The notes: generated by a model from the letters alone, not told the origin. A DNA stretch of 64,000 nt from Marinicella algicola (GCF_028401385.1 NZ_JAQOMR010000002.1:305027-369026), one strand, 5' to 3'. Counted from the first letter of the stretch, positions 9,329 to 18,920 are shown. A program made the numbers and translations.

Positions 9329-10793
9329 CGATGCCTATGTGATCGGGTTCGATATCGGCTCCACCGCCGTCAAGGCCGGGCTTTTCACCCTTGGCGGCGA
9401 TGTGATCGATCACTGGAGCCGCAACTATCCGACGGAAAGGCCAGGCCCGGGCATCGTCGAACAAAACCCGCAACACTGGATCGATGGCATACGCGACGCC
9501 ATTAACGGCCTGCTTGACGGGCGCGATCCCGATCGCGTTGCAGCCGTCGGGCTTTGCAGCCAGGTCAATACCGATGTTTTCGTGGATGCTGCCGGCCAAC
9601 CGCTGGCACCGGCGATCGTCTGGCAGGATGTGCGCGCCGCGCGCGAGGCCGAGGCGCTCGACCGCACGATCTCGCCGGCCGACAAAAAGCCTGGTGGGGC
9701 GCCGAAATGCCGATCGGTGCGAGCCATTTGCTTGCCAAGATGATGTGGTTCAGGAAACACCGTCCGGACCTTTATGAAAAGACCCGCTACGTTCTGTCGC
9801 CCAAGGACTATTGCCTGCTGCGGCTGACGGGAAAAGCGGTCGCCGACCCGATCGCATCCTTCGGTCATGTCGGGCTCGACCTTGGCTATATCGATCCACT
9901 GATCGCCCGCGTCGAGGGTGCCGCCGATCGCCTGCCGCCACTCGGTTTCTTCACGGACATCGCCGGCGAGATGAAGCTTGGCAGCCACGCCCGGTGTGTT
10001 CCCGTGGTCGTCGGCACCATGGATGCCTGGGGCAATCTCTTCGGCTGCGGCGTATTTAGGCCCGGACAGGGCATGTATGTCTCCGGCACCAGCGAGATCC
10101 TGGCGCTTGCCGGACAGAAGCGCATCGGCGCCCCCGGCGTCGTCACCTTCGCGACCGTCGATGGGCTGGTCGTCAATGCCGGACCGACGCAAAGCGGCGC
10201 GGATCCGCTGCGCTGGTGGAGCCGGACGGTCGGCGTCGAGCCGGGGATGTTGCAGCCCTTGCCGAAAAAGCGGATCGCGATGGCCGTCCTGTCCTGTTCC
10301 TGCCGCATCTGGAAGGCGAGCGCGCACCGCTCTGGGATGCGGATATCCGGGGATCGTTCGTCGGCCTCGACAGCCGCACCGGGGGCCTGAATTCGCGCTT
10401 TCCGTGCTGGAAGGCGTTGCCCTTTCGGCTCGTCAGCTTTTCAGCTCCCTCACCGATGCCGCCGGTTTTCGCCCTGACTGGCTGCTTTATGGCGGTGGCG
10501 GCGCGCGTTCGGATCTGTGGAGCCAGATTCGTGCGGATTGCCTCGGGGTCGCCCTTCACAGGTTTTCCTATAATGATGTCGGCTGTCTTGGCGCCGGCAT
10601 CATGGCGGCCGTCGGCGTCGGCGCATTTTCAACCATTGCCGAGGCCGTACCGGCGATGACGTCAGTTCAGACGATATTTGAACCGGACCCCAAGCGTGCG
10701 CGGCGCTATGACCGCATGTTCGAGGCCTACGTCAAGGCCATCGACGCGCTGAAGCCGATCGGAATCATAGAGACGGACGACCCGATCCGTTAA
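9321..10793 (+). CDS. FGGY-family carbohydrate kinase, xylulokinase-like (three frame breaks)
   Basis: Sugar kinase of about 490 residues after repair. The N-terminus has FDIGSTAVKAGLF; the middle has VVVGTMDAWGNLFGCG and YVSGTSEILAL; the C-terminal domain has LPHLEGERAPLWD and LLYGGGGARSDLW. Three single-base losses interrupt it: near 9690 in an A run (ADKK to AWWGAEM), near 10238 in a G run (VEPG to DVAALAE), and near 10395 (SRTGG to EFALSVLEG). Three losses restore the original frame, and the stop at 10793 is consistent. It overlaps TrpA-like protein 1 and precedes a sugar-binding protein, so it probably phosphorylates the imported compound, giving the phosphate that TrpA-fold enzymes need. 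Confidence 0.85.
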
Positions 10794-10839
10794 CGGGTCC
10801 CGGATAAATCAAACAAGGAAGAGGAAGAGGAACAGTATA

Positions 10840-11757
10840 ATGAAAACAATCAAGACCACACTTGCAGCCTTCGCGCTGACACTTGCCGGTCTCGTCCGCC
10901 GCGCTTGCGACAGATGTCACCATTCTCACCCCTATATCAGCTCAATCCCGACCAACGAGATGGCTCAGAGCTTCAAGACGGAGGGCGAGAAGCGCGGCTG
11001 GGACATCACCGTCATCGACACCCGCAACGACTTCGGCCAGCTCGCATCGCGCCTGGAAGACACGGTCAACGCCAAGGCAGATGCGATCGTGCTGATCTCG
11101 ACCGATCCGGGACAGGTCGGCGATCAGGTCGACATGGCCGCCGAAGCCGGCATTCCGATGATCTCGCTCGACGGCTCCAAGCACGAAAATGTCGCCGTCA
11201 ACGTCACCTCAAACAATTTCGAGCTTGGCACCCAGCTTTCCGAAGCGCTGTTCGATGCGCTCGGCGGCAAGGGCAATATCGTCAAGTTCTACCACTCCGC
11301 CCATCCCGGCGTGCACCAGCGCGAACTCGGCCTTGACGCGACGCTGGAAAAATACTCGGATATCAATGTGATCGCTGAACACTTCGTCAAGGTGCCCGGT
11401 CCTGTCGATGACGGCCGCATCGCCATGGAAAACATCCTGCGTCAGTACGGCGACCAAATCGACGGCGTCTGGGCAGCATTCGACGATCCGGGCATCGGCG
11501 CGGAACTGGCGACCGAATCCGAACTGCCGGACTCGAAGCTCATCATCATGGGCATTGACGGCAATGCGCAGGCAATCGACATGATCAAGTCCTGCACACA
11601 TTTCAAGGGTACATTCCGTCAGGACTTCCCGGGCATGGCGGCCGCTGGAGCCGAACAGCTTGAAAAGATCCTCGAAGGCGGCGCGGCAGATAGCGATGAA
11701 ATTTATGTGCCGGCCGTTCTGATCACGCCGGAATCGCTTGGCGTGACCTGCCCCTGA
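10840..11757 (+). CDS. Sugar ABC transporter periplasmic binding protein, RbsB type
   Basis: Secreted binding protein (about 305 residues) that delivers the substrate to the permease downstream. A signal peptide opens the protein (MKTIKTTLAAFALTLAGLV); from residue 35 on the ribose-binding fold is clear (IPTNEMAQSFKTEGEKRGW, ISTDPGQVGDQV, MGIDGNAQAID). Residues 20-33 as read (RRACDRCHHSH) are out of frame: shifting the frame gives a normal cleavage site ending SAALA and TDVTILTP. The breaks at about 10893 and 10932 compensate each other, so the gene still reads through. The sugar bound is unknown. Confidence 0.87.
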   Translation: MKTIKTTLAAFALTLAGLVRRACDRCHHSHPYISSIPTNEMAQSFKTEGEKRGWDITVIDTRNDFGQLASRLEDTVNAKADAIVLISTDPGQVGDQVDMAAEAGIPMISLDGSKHENVAVNVTSNNFELGTQLSEALFDALGGKGNIVKFYHSAHPGVHQRELGLDATLEKYSDINVIAEHFVKVPGPVDDGRIAMENILRQYGDQIDGVWAAFDDPGIGAELATESELPDSKLIIMGIDGNAQAIDMIKSCTHFKGTFRQDFPGMAAAGAEQLEKILEGGAADSDEIYVPAVLITPESLGVTCP

Positions 11758-11826
11758 GGCATCATTCCGGTCGCCCGTTCCGCCCACGGGGCGGTCGATC
11801 GGCTCCGCTTTAACTTCTGCAGGACT

Positions 11827-13347
11827 ATGACCATGTTGCTGAGCATCAAGGCGCTTGAAAAGCGCTTCAGCGGAACGCGCGCGCTTGACGGCGCCTACCT
11901 CGATGTCGGGGCGGGTTCCGTACACGGCCTTCTTGGCGAGAACGGCGCGGGAAAATCGACGCTGATCAAGACACTGTCCGGGCTTTTGAAGCCCGACGCC
12001 GGCGAAATTCTGATCGACGGCAAACCGGTGACGATCGAGAATGTTCACCATGCCGAGACACTAGGCTTCCGCTTCATCCATCAGGAGCTGAGCCTGGTGC
12101 CGCATTTTAACGCTGTCGAGAATGCCTTTGTCGGCAGACACTACCCCAAGCGCGGACCATTCATTGATCGGCGCGCCATGGCCGAGAAGATTGCCGAGAC
12201 CGCGCGTGATATTGCTCCGGACCTGCCGCTTGATGTGCCGGCGGCGCGGCTGACGACCGGCCAGAAACAGCTTGTCGAGATCATCCGGGCGCTGATCGGC
12301 GAGCCGGCTCGGCTTGTCGTGATGGACGAGGCCGACGGCTTCGCTTTCGGACGGCGAGGCGCGGCGGCTCTACAGGGCAGTAGAACGGCTTTCAGAGCGT
12401 GGCGTCGCCGTGATCTTCATTTCCCACCGACTGGACGAGGTTGTGGAAATCTGCGACCGCTTCACCGTTCTCAGAAACGGCGCAACCGCCGGTTCCGGCG
12501 AAATCTCAGAGATCGACCGCGCCGGGCTGGTTCGGCTGATGTCGGGGCGCGATGAGGTGCGGCTTGCCCAAAGGCCGGCCGAAACCGGAAATCCCGTCGT
12601 GCTGAAGGTCCGCGATCTACCCTTCGGCAACCATGGCTCGGAGGTTTCCTTCGATATCCGGGCCGGCGAAATTCTGGGGCTCTACGGCCTCGTCGGCGCG
12701 GGTCGTTCTTCACTGATGAAGATCGTCTGGGGCGCGACCTCCCATGATAAAGGTGGGATATTCCTCAATGGCAAGACGCTCCGCCCCGGCCGGATCGGCG
12801 ACCGGATTGTTTCAGGCGGCGCTTATGTACCGGAGGATCGTCGCCATGAAGGGCTGATCACCAGCCGAACGATCGCGGAAAATCTCGCCATCGCCAATCT
12901 CGCAGCCGTACGTCTGGCGGCCAGCCTTCCCTGGACAAGCGTTTCCGCGCTGAAGCGACGCGCGGAAGAGGTGAGGAAGGCGCTTTCGGTCAAAATGGGA
13001 TCTCCTTTGACAGGCCGCTGACGCTTTCGGGCGGCAATCAGCAGAAGCTTCTATTCGGACGCTGGCTCGGTCGCCCGATCCGCCTTCTCATTCTCGATGA
13101 GCCGACGCGCGGCGTGGATGTCGGCGCCAAGTCGGAAATCCATGCGGTTGCGCGCCGCTTTGCCGATGAGGGTGCGGCGGTGCTGATGACCACATCCGAC
13201 ATGGATGAGCTTCTTCAGCTGTCCTCGCGCGTTCTCGTGCTCGCCGGCGGGGAGGTGACCGCAGAACTTTCGGGCCAGGCGCTCACCCCGCCGGCCATCA
13301 TCGATGCCGCATTTCAACATCAGTCACGGAAAGACCCTGCAGCATGA
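11827..13347 (+). CDS. Sugar ABC transporter double ATP-binding protein, RbsA type (two frame breaks)
   Basis: Two-domain ATPase of the importer. Domain 1: LLGENGAGKSTLIKTLSG, TTGQKQLVEIIRAL; domain 2: LYGLVGAGRSSLMKIVWG, YVPEDRRHEGL, LSGGNQQKLLFGRWL and LILDEPTRGVDVG. Near 12330 an extra G (GAGGCCG for GAGCCG) throws the DEPTASLSDGEAR Walker B region out of frame; near 13003 one G is missing, restoring the original frame. The pair of errors leaves all motifs readable. It follows the binding protein by 69 bases and overlaps the permease start by four bases. Confidence 0.86.
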
Positions 13348-14270
13348 CCGGTCTCGTCAGACGTTACGGCACGCTTGCCGCACTTGTCATTATCATCATT
13401 GCCTTCTCGATCGCGTCACCGGACGCCTTCGGCTCGGCCAATAACCTGATCAACATCACCCAGCAGATGACCCTACTCGCCATTGTTGCGATCGGCGCGA
13501 CCGTGGTTATGGCTGTCGGCGAATTCGATCTGTCGACAGCCTCGATCGTTTCCTTCGGCGGGATCCTCGTCGTCGTGCTGTTCAAGCTTGGTGTTCCGGC
13601 CCCGCTCGCCTGTCTTGTCGTGCTGGCAGCGGCCTCGGTTTTCGGGGCGATCTCCGGCTTTGTCGTGGCACGGTTCGAGGTGCTGTCCTTCATCGCAACG
13701 CTTGCCGTCGGCACAATCATCGGCGGCATCACCTTCTGGCTCAGCGAGGGCGCGACGCTCTTCGGTGACATTCCCGGCGGCTTCCGCGATATCGGGCGCG
13801 GTCGTACGCTCGGCCTGCCGACGCTGACCTGGTGGCTGGTCGGCATCGCCATTGTCGCCTGGCTGATCCTCGACAAGTTCGAGGTCGGACGCAGGCTTTA
13901 TGCGATCGGCGGCAACCGTGAAGCCGCCCGTCTTGCCGGCGTCAAGATCGTCTCCAACACCATGTTCGCCTTCATCATTTCGGCGGTGTTTTCGGCTCTT
14001 GTCGGCATTCTTTTGACGGCGCGCATCGGCTCGGCGGGCCCGACCGGCGGTGGCGGCTATCTGCTTTCGGCCTATGCGGCGGTGTTTCTCGGCATGACCG
14101 CGTTTCGCGAGGGTGAAGCCAATGTGCCCGGGACGCTGGTCGGTGCGGCCATCATCGCCGTGATCGGCAACGGGCTGACCATCCTCGGGGTTTCGACATT
14201 CCTTCAGGATATCATAACCGGCACCATCATTCTTGCAGCCGTTCTGGTGCGCCGTGTAGGAAGGGCCTGA
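13344..14270 (+). CDS. Sugar ABC transporter permease, CUT2/RbsC type
   Basis: Intact inner-membrane permease of 308 residues. The CUT2 motif appears as VGEFDLSTAS (near residue 58), and a GGNREAARLAGV segment follows near residue 188. Only one permease gene is present in this operon, so the channel is presumably a homodimer. ATGA overlap with the ATPase upstream, and only two bases to the TrpB-like gene downstream, place it in one transcript with the TrpA/TrpB-like genes. Confidence 0.92.
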   Translation: MTGLVRRYGTLAALVIIIIAFSIASPDAFGSANNLINITQQMTLLAIVAIGATVVMAVGEFDLSTASIVSFGGILVVVLFKLGVPAPLACLVVLAAASVFGAISGFVVARFEVLSFIATLAVGTIIGGITFWLSEGATLFGDIPGGFRDIGRGRTLGLPTLTWWLVGIAIVAWLILDKFEVGRRLYAIGGNREAARLAGVKIVSNTMFAFIISAVFSALVGILLTARIGSAGPTGGGGYLLSAYAAVFLGMTAFREGEANVPGTLVGAAIIAVIGNGLTILGVSTFLQDIITGTIILAAVLVRRVGRA

Positions 14271-14272
14271 AG

Positions 14273-15460
14273 ATGACGCGCATTCACGCAACCCAATCTC
14301 GCGCGGGCCGCTATGGCTCCTTCGGCGGTCAGTTCGTCGCCCCCGTCCTTTTGCCCGTGCTCGACCGGCTGGACGCAGCCTACCGCGCGGCATGGTCGGA
14401 CCCTGCCTTTCATGCCGAGCTCAATGTGCTGTTTAACCGTTTCGTCGGCCGCCCGACCCCGCTCTTCGATGTGCCGTCATTTCCGGCCCGTACGGGCGGT
14501 GCACGAATCGTCCTGAAACGCGATGACCTGACCTTCAATGGCGGCAATTACGCCAACTCCGCCGTCGGCCAGTGCCTGCTCGCCCGCCGCATGGGACTGT
14601 CGGGTGTGGTGACCGATACGGGCTCCGGGCAGAACGGCATAGCCGCCGCAGCAGCAGCCGCGCGTTTTTCCATGCGGTGCACCATCTATATGGGCGCGCG
14701 CGACGCCGCCGTCCAAGCGGCAGCGGTGAAGAAGATGCGCCTCTTCGGCGCGCGTCTCGAGATCGTCGATGACGCCGACCGCGCGCTGAGTGCTGCAACC
14801 AGCGCCGCAATCCGCCACTGGATGGGACATTCGGAGACCGATGCCTATGTTGCCGGCGCGCCGATCGGCCCGCACCCATTCCCGGAAATGGTGGCGGCGT
14901 TTCAGTCGGTCATCGGTAAGGAAACGCGGCTGCAGCTGATCGAGGGTGGCATTTTCCCGGCGGCGCTGTTTTCCGCTGTCGGCGGCGGCTCGTCGACCAT
15001 CGGCCTGTTTTCCTCCTTCGTCAGCGATCCAGCGGTCCGTCTCATCGCTGTGGAGGCGGCGGGTTCAGGCGCGCCCGGCGCTCTTGATTCCGCGCGGCTT
15101 TCACATGGACAGCGCGGCATTTTCCACGGCGCAGAAACGCTGGTTCTCTCCGACGCGGAGGGCCAGATCCTGCCGGCCGCCTCAATCGCGCCGGGTCTTG
15201 CCTATCCGGGATCGGCGCCGCAGCTCGCCGATCTTGTCGAGCGCGGCCGCATTGAAACCATGTCGGTTACAGACGAGGAAGCGCAAAAGGCAGTGCGCCG
15301 GCTTGCCGAGACGGAGGGCGTGCTCCTCTGCCTCGAGGCCGGCCACGCACTGGCAGCAGCGTCGAAGATTGCCCGCACCATGGAGCCGGACGAGGCGGTG
15401 GTGATCATGGCGCCCTCATCCGGCGACAAGGACATCGATATTCTCTGGCAGGAAGACTGA
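14273..15460 (+). CDS. TrpB-fold (tryptophan synthase beta-like) protein lacking the PLP lysine
   Basis: Protein of 395 residues, alignable by eye with TrpB along its length: GRYGSFGGQFV, GRPTPLF, LKRDDL, GQCLLARRMG, YMGARD, GPHPFP, FSAVGGGSS, LCLEAGHAL and SGDKD. The lysine that binds pyridoxal phosphate (Lys87 in enteric TrpB, in GAHKxN) is Tyr93 here (GGNYAN, codon TAC at 14549-14551). Other active-site positions differ too: Glu109 is Asp115, His115 is Asn121, Asp305 is Ala, and the Arg of SGRGDKD is absent. The GGGS phosphate loop (237-240) and the acidic residue before the HAL segment (Glu355) remain. The frame is clean. It abuts TrpA-like protein 2 as in a trpBA pair. It should not do normal PLP chemistry; a scaffold, allosteric partner or new reaction is possible. 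Confidence 0.82.
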   Translation: MTRIHATQSRAGRYGSFGGQFVAPVLLPVLDRLDAAYRAAWSDPAFHAELNVLFNRFVGRPTPLFDVPSFPARTGGARIVLKRDDLTFNGGNYANSAVGQCLLARRMGLSGVVTDTGSGQNGIAAAAAAARFSMRCTIYMGARDAAVQAAAVKKMRLFGARLEIVDDADRALSAATSAAIRHWMGHSETDAYVAGAPIGPHPFPEMVAAFQSVIGKETRLQLIEGGIFPAALFSAVGGGSSTIGLFSSFVSDPAVRLIAVEAAGSGAPGALDSARLSHGQRGIFHGAETLVLSDAEGQILPAASIAPGLAYPGSAPQLADLVERGRIETMSVTDEEAQKAVRRLAETEGVLLCLEAGHALAAASKIARTMEPDEAVVIMAPSSGDKDIDILWQED

Positions 15461-15461
15461 T

Positions 15462-16294
15462 ATGGTGAAGAAGACCCCACAAAAACAAACCGGATCGACG
15501 CGCTTTTCGACAGGCTTCAAAAGCAGGGTCGAAAGGCCTTCGCTACCTTCACCGTCGGCGGCGATCCGACGTTCGATGAAAGCCTCGCCCGGCTGAAGAC
15601 CTTCGTTTCCGCCGGGATCGATCTCATAGAGATCGGCTATCCGTTTTCCGATCCGATCCTCGACGGCGCGACGATCCAGAAGGCCAATAGGCGGGCCATG
15701 GAGGCCGGCGGCAACCTATCCGGCACCATCAAACTCTGCCGGGCCTTCCGGGAGGACGATGACACCACGCCGCTGGTGCTGATGGGTTATGCCAATCCGA
15801 TCATGGCACTCGGTGTCGAGCGCTTTGCCGAAAAGGCGGCGGCGGCCGGGATCGACGGCATCATCGCCGCCGACATGCCGCTGCGCGAAGCCGACGCACT
15901 GCTGGATGCGCTTTTCCGACACGGGCTCTACATGATCCCGCTCGCTGCCCCGACGCTCGATGCTGCGGATTTCGCCGTCGGCCGACCGGGGCTCGGCGGC
16001 TTTCTCTACTGTATCCCGGTGGTCGGCCCAACCGGCGGACCATCTGCGCCGCAGTCCGCGATTGCCGAGGCCGTCGAGCGCTGCCGGCGTCAGAGCAGCC
16101 TGCCCGTCATGGTGGGCTTCGGCGTCAAGACCCCGGAAATGGCCGCGGGCGTTGCAAGCGTGGCCGACGGTGTCATCGTCGCAACGGCCCTGATCGACGC
16201 GTCCAATGCGCTGCAGCAACAATTCCCGCAAGCCGGTCCTGCCCTGGAACAAGCCCTTTCAGACAGGATCTCAACCTACAGGGTTGAGATCTAG
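15462..16294 (+). CDS. Tryptophan synthase alpha-like (TrpA-fold) protein 2 (frame break near start)
   Basis: TrpA-fold protein of about 277 residues, closer to housekeeping TrpA than protein 1: ATFTVGGDP, IDLIEIGYPFSDPILDG, VLMGYANPI, GIDGIIAADMPL, VMVGFGVKTP. Catalytic acids equivalent to Glu49 and Asp60 are kept (Glu57 and Asp68 after repair). Loop 6 reads PVVGPTGGPSA, and the second phosphate loop is VADGVIVAT where GS is usual. The ATG at 15462 lies one base after the TrpB-like stop. One C is missing in the CCCC run near 15476; adding it gives MVKKTPTKTNRIDALF in frame with the rest. It is the last gene of the operon. Confidence 0.8.
16267..16291. terminator. Perfect 10-bp hairpin at the end of TrpA-like gene 2
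   Basis: GATCTCAACC at 16267-16276 and its exact inverse at 16282-16291 enclose a five-base loop; the TAG stop follows directly. The stem lies wholly inside coding sequence and lacks a T run, so it is not a classic intrinsic terminator. It may instead protect the message 3' end or be a protein-binding palindrome. Confidence 0.35.
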
Positions 16295-16413
16295 AGTAGC
16301 CGTATCGATCAGGGGGCTTGGCAAGGCGGACCAGCACCTTGGGCCAAGGTCTCATACGCGGCCGAAATCGCCCCTGAAGGCTTGCGAGCGCATAATGGCT
16401 GTCAGAGTTCGCA

Positions 16414-16617
16414 CTATATGTTGGGGCGTCTCCAGCCGCGCTTGTCATGCGCTGCAGCCATGGCGTGGACGGCGCGTTCGATCTCGAAGCCCTTGTCGAA
16501 ATCAATCACGCAGGCAGACTTTCCGGCCATGGTGGCAATCAGGTGGCGGCACTCGATCGCCTTGAGGTCGTTGAAGCCACGCCCGTGACCGGCCCAGTCG
16601 GCCCGAAGCTGCGTGTG
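16414..16617 (-). pseudogene. Gfo/Idh/MocA-family oxidoreductase, C-terminal relic
   Basis: About 67 residues in one open frame match the very end of the Gfo/Idh/MocA sugar dehydrogenase family: ADWAGHGRGFNDLKAIECRH, then FDKGFEIERAVHAMAAA and a stop at 16414. Upstream of 16617 the similarity stops abruptly and no NAD-binding domain is found before the gene at 15462-16294, so this is a truncated remnant. The rest of 16295-16722 shows nothing I can support. Confidence 0.5.
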
Positions 16618-16722
16618 TAGTTCCGTTCTGTTTGGCAGCAAACGGAACCACAAACCACTGAAACCGCTCAAGTCTTGTCGAGTTGAGCTCTCAGGAAGCG
16701 CGACATGCCGCTCCCTGACCTT

Positions 16723-17879
16723 TCAGAATGCCGCGCGATATATCGCGAGCGCATCCTCTTCAGAAACCGGGCGTGGGTTGTTGACCAACAGCCTGGTCTG
16801 GTTCATCGCGTCAGATGCAAGTGTCGGAAGGATTTCCTCGGGGATATTCATTGCTCTGAGAGAGGGTTGCAGACCGCAAGCGCGTGACAAATTCTCAAGG
16901 CTCTCGCAGAAGGCAACGGCCCTTTCCTGCCCCTCCAGAGCCGAAAGCTCCGGAAATACGAAGGGGGCGAGTTCGGCATAGGGCCCGGGCGATGTCACAA
17001 TGTTGAAGCGCAGAACATGCGGCAAAACCAGCGCATTGGAAAGGCCATGCGGAATGTGGAAGTGCCCGCCCAGCGGATAGGCAAGCGCGTGAACCGCAGC
17101 GACGGGAGAATTTGCAAAGGCCTGCCCGGCCAGCATTGACCCCAGAAGCATATCCGACCGCGCAGCCACGTCCGAACCATCCTTGACGGCTTTGAGCAGG
17201 AGCGGCCCATCAAGGTCAGAGCCTGCGTAGCCAGCATGCGCGATAACGGGTTGTTATTGGGGCTGGCCGACGCGAATGCCTCGATCGCGTGAACCATGGC
17301 ATCGATGCCGGTTGCCGCCGTTATGTGCGGAGGAAGTCCGTAAGTCAAAGCCGGATCAAGTACAGCGACATCCGGCAGTAGCACAGGCGAGACCACGCCC
17401 ATCTTCTCGCTGGCGCCGGTGGTGACAATGGAAATCGGCGTGACTTCGGAGCCGGTGCCCGCGGTCGTCGGCACAAGGATGAGCGGCAGGCGCCGGCCAC
17501 GCACCTTGTTCACGCCATAAACATCTTCAAGCGTTTCGTTGCCCTGCACCAAAAGCGCGACAAGCTTGGCGACGTCCAGCGACGAGCCGCCGCCAAGGCC
17601 GAGAATGCCTTGCGCGTTGGCCGCACGCGCCTTGTCCACTGCGGCAAGCACCACATGCTCCGGCGGATCGGCCTCGACATCGCTGAACAGCTCCACGGCA
17701 ATGCCGCCATCGCTCAGAAGGCTCACCGCACGTTCAACAATTCCCGTCCCCATCATACCGGGATCGGTTACGAGCATGACGCGATCACCGATCTGCGCCT
17801 TCACCAATGCCGCCAGATTATCCAGAATGCCAACACCAAATCTTATCGACTTGGCGGTGTCGAATGCAAATTTATCCAT
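16723..17879 (-). CDS. Iron-containing alcohol dehydrogenase (frame break)
   Basis: NAD-dependent group III alcohol dehydrogenase, about 386 residues after repair. The dinucleotide-binding GLGGGSSLDVAKL and the PTTAGTGSEVT segment are intact. The metal ligands are all present: Asp and His in GIDAMVHAIEAF, and two His in VHALAYPLGGHFHIPHG. Near 17198 one base is missing (ALTLMG to PLLLKAVKDGSD). The start at 17879 has a GGAGGAAG-like ribosome site just upstream. It stands alone between the TrpA/TrpB-like operon and the acid-degradation regulon; linkage to either is unproven. Its usual substrates are short-chain alcohols, aldehydes or lactaldehyde. Confidence 0.88.
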
Positions 17880-18085
17880 TGTCTTCCTCCAAATGCAGTC
17901 TCAGCGGCTGAAACTGAAGCCAAACAGCGCAACAGGCGAAAAGCCGGCGGTCGCGATGAAGACCTGTGCCGGCATTCGCGATTAAGGTCGGGGTGACTTC
18001 CCGAACCTCGATATGCTCAGGAAAAGCCCGCGATCTGTTTGATGCGCCTATCGGGCACGAAAATGCCGGGATCGATGACCTGCAT

Positions 18086-18754
18086 TCATCCGGAGATCCC
18101 GCCAATCTGCAACGCGGCAACGCGGCGCGCCATTGCCCGCTGCTGCTCGGGGCTCTCGTCGGAGCGCGGGCGATACCAGATCGTCATCCAGTTCACCGCC
18201 CCGAGCATGCCTTTGACGGCCAACGACATATCGGCATCCCGACGAACGCTTCCATCCGCCTGACCTTCGCGGAAAGCTTCGACGAAAAGCTGTTCGAGAT
18301 CGGTGTCTGATGTCCATGATCTCGTCGAGGCTGATGCGTTGTTCGGGGGTGGTCGCGCTCAGGCGATGCATATGGACGCCCTGCACGACAACGGCTTCAT
18401 AGGCGATGTTCTGCATCATGGTCAGGGCATGCGTCTCTAGCATGCGCTGCAGTTTTCGCGGCCGGTTCCTTCATCCGACTTCGCTGCCGTCACCGCGTCC
18501 ATCAGACGCCTCATTCCTTCGCGGTGAACCTCGAAGAAGAGATCGGTCTTGGATCGGAAGTAATGGTAGATGCGACCCTTGGTCGCGCCCAGGCGTCGCG
18601 CAACATCATCAATGCTTGTGCCCTGGAACCCCATTTCGGTGAAGCAGAGCGCAGCGCAGTCCAGGATTTCGACTACACTCTCACCGAGAGTGCCCGAATC
18701 CTCCTGACCTCTGCTCTTCAACGCCCATTCCCGGTGCATGTCTTGTTTGGCCAC
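18086..18754 (-). CDS. TetR-family transcriptional regulator (two frame breaks)
   Basis: Repressor of about 220 residues. The N-terminal helix-turn-helix is clear: EMGFQGTSIDDVARRLGATK and GRIYHYFRSKTDLFFEV. The ligand-binding half includes MLETHALTMMQNIAYEAVVV and MLGAVNWMTIWYRPR, as in regulators of acyl-CoA degradation. One A is missing near 18455 and one extra base occurs near 18317; the two cancel. I chose GTG at 18754 because AGGGGA lies six bases upstream; a TTG at 18772 and an ATG at 18739 are alternatives. It is divergent from the MaoC gene with a palindromic site between them, so autoregulation is likely. Confidence 0.8.
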
Positions 18755-18866
18755 CCGTTCCCCTGCAGTCAACGTCCTAGGCTCGTGCCCGTCCAGCCAT
18801 AAAGCTGATCGCGAGGTCGGACAACAAACTTCGCGTCGGCATCAGGTCTGGACAGTTCGGGATTCG

Positions 18867-18882
18867 CATACTACTGGGTATG
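18867..18882. promoter_or_regulatory. Palindrome CATAC-N6-GTATG, candidate TetR operator 1
   Basis: CATACTACTGGGTATG lies in the gap between the divergent TetR and MaoC genes. An almost identical site, differing at two spacer bases, is at 28043-28058 in the second divergent promoter region of the same pathway, and both are followed by TTGCA. Shared sequence plus position make it the probable binding site of the TetR protein encoded next to it. Confidence 0.6.
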
Positions 18883-18920
18883 TTGCAAGAAAAAACTCAG
18901 GTTTACCCAGGAGGACCAAG

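Noticed and set aside
9321..10793. Programmed frameshifting as the explanation for the broken kinase
   Set aside because: Three separate breaks at different sequence contexts, and similar breaks in many other genes, do not fit a recoding signal.
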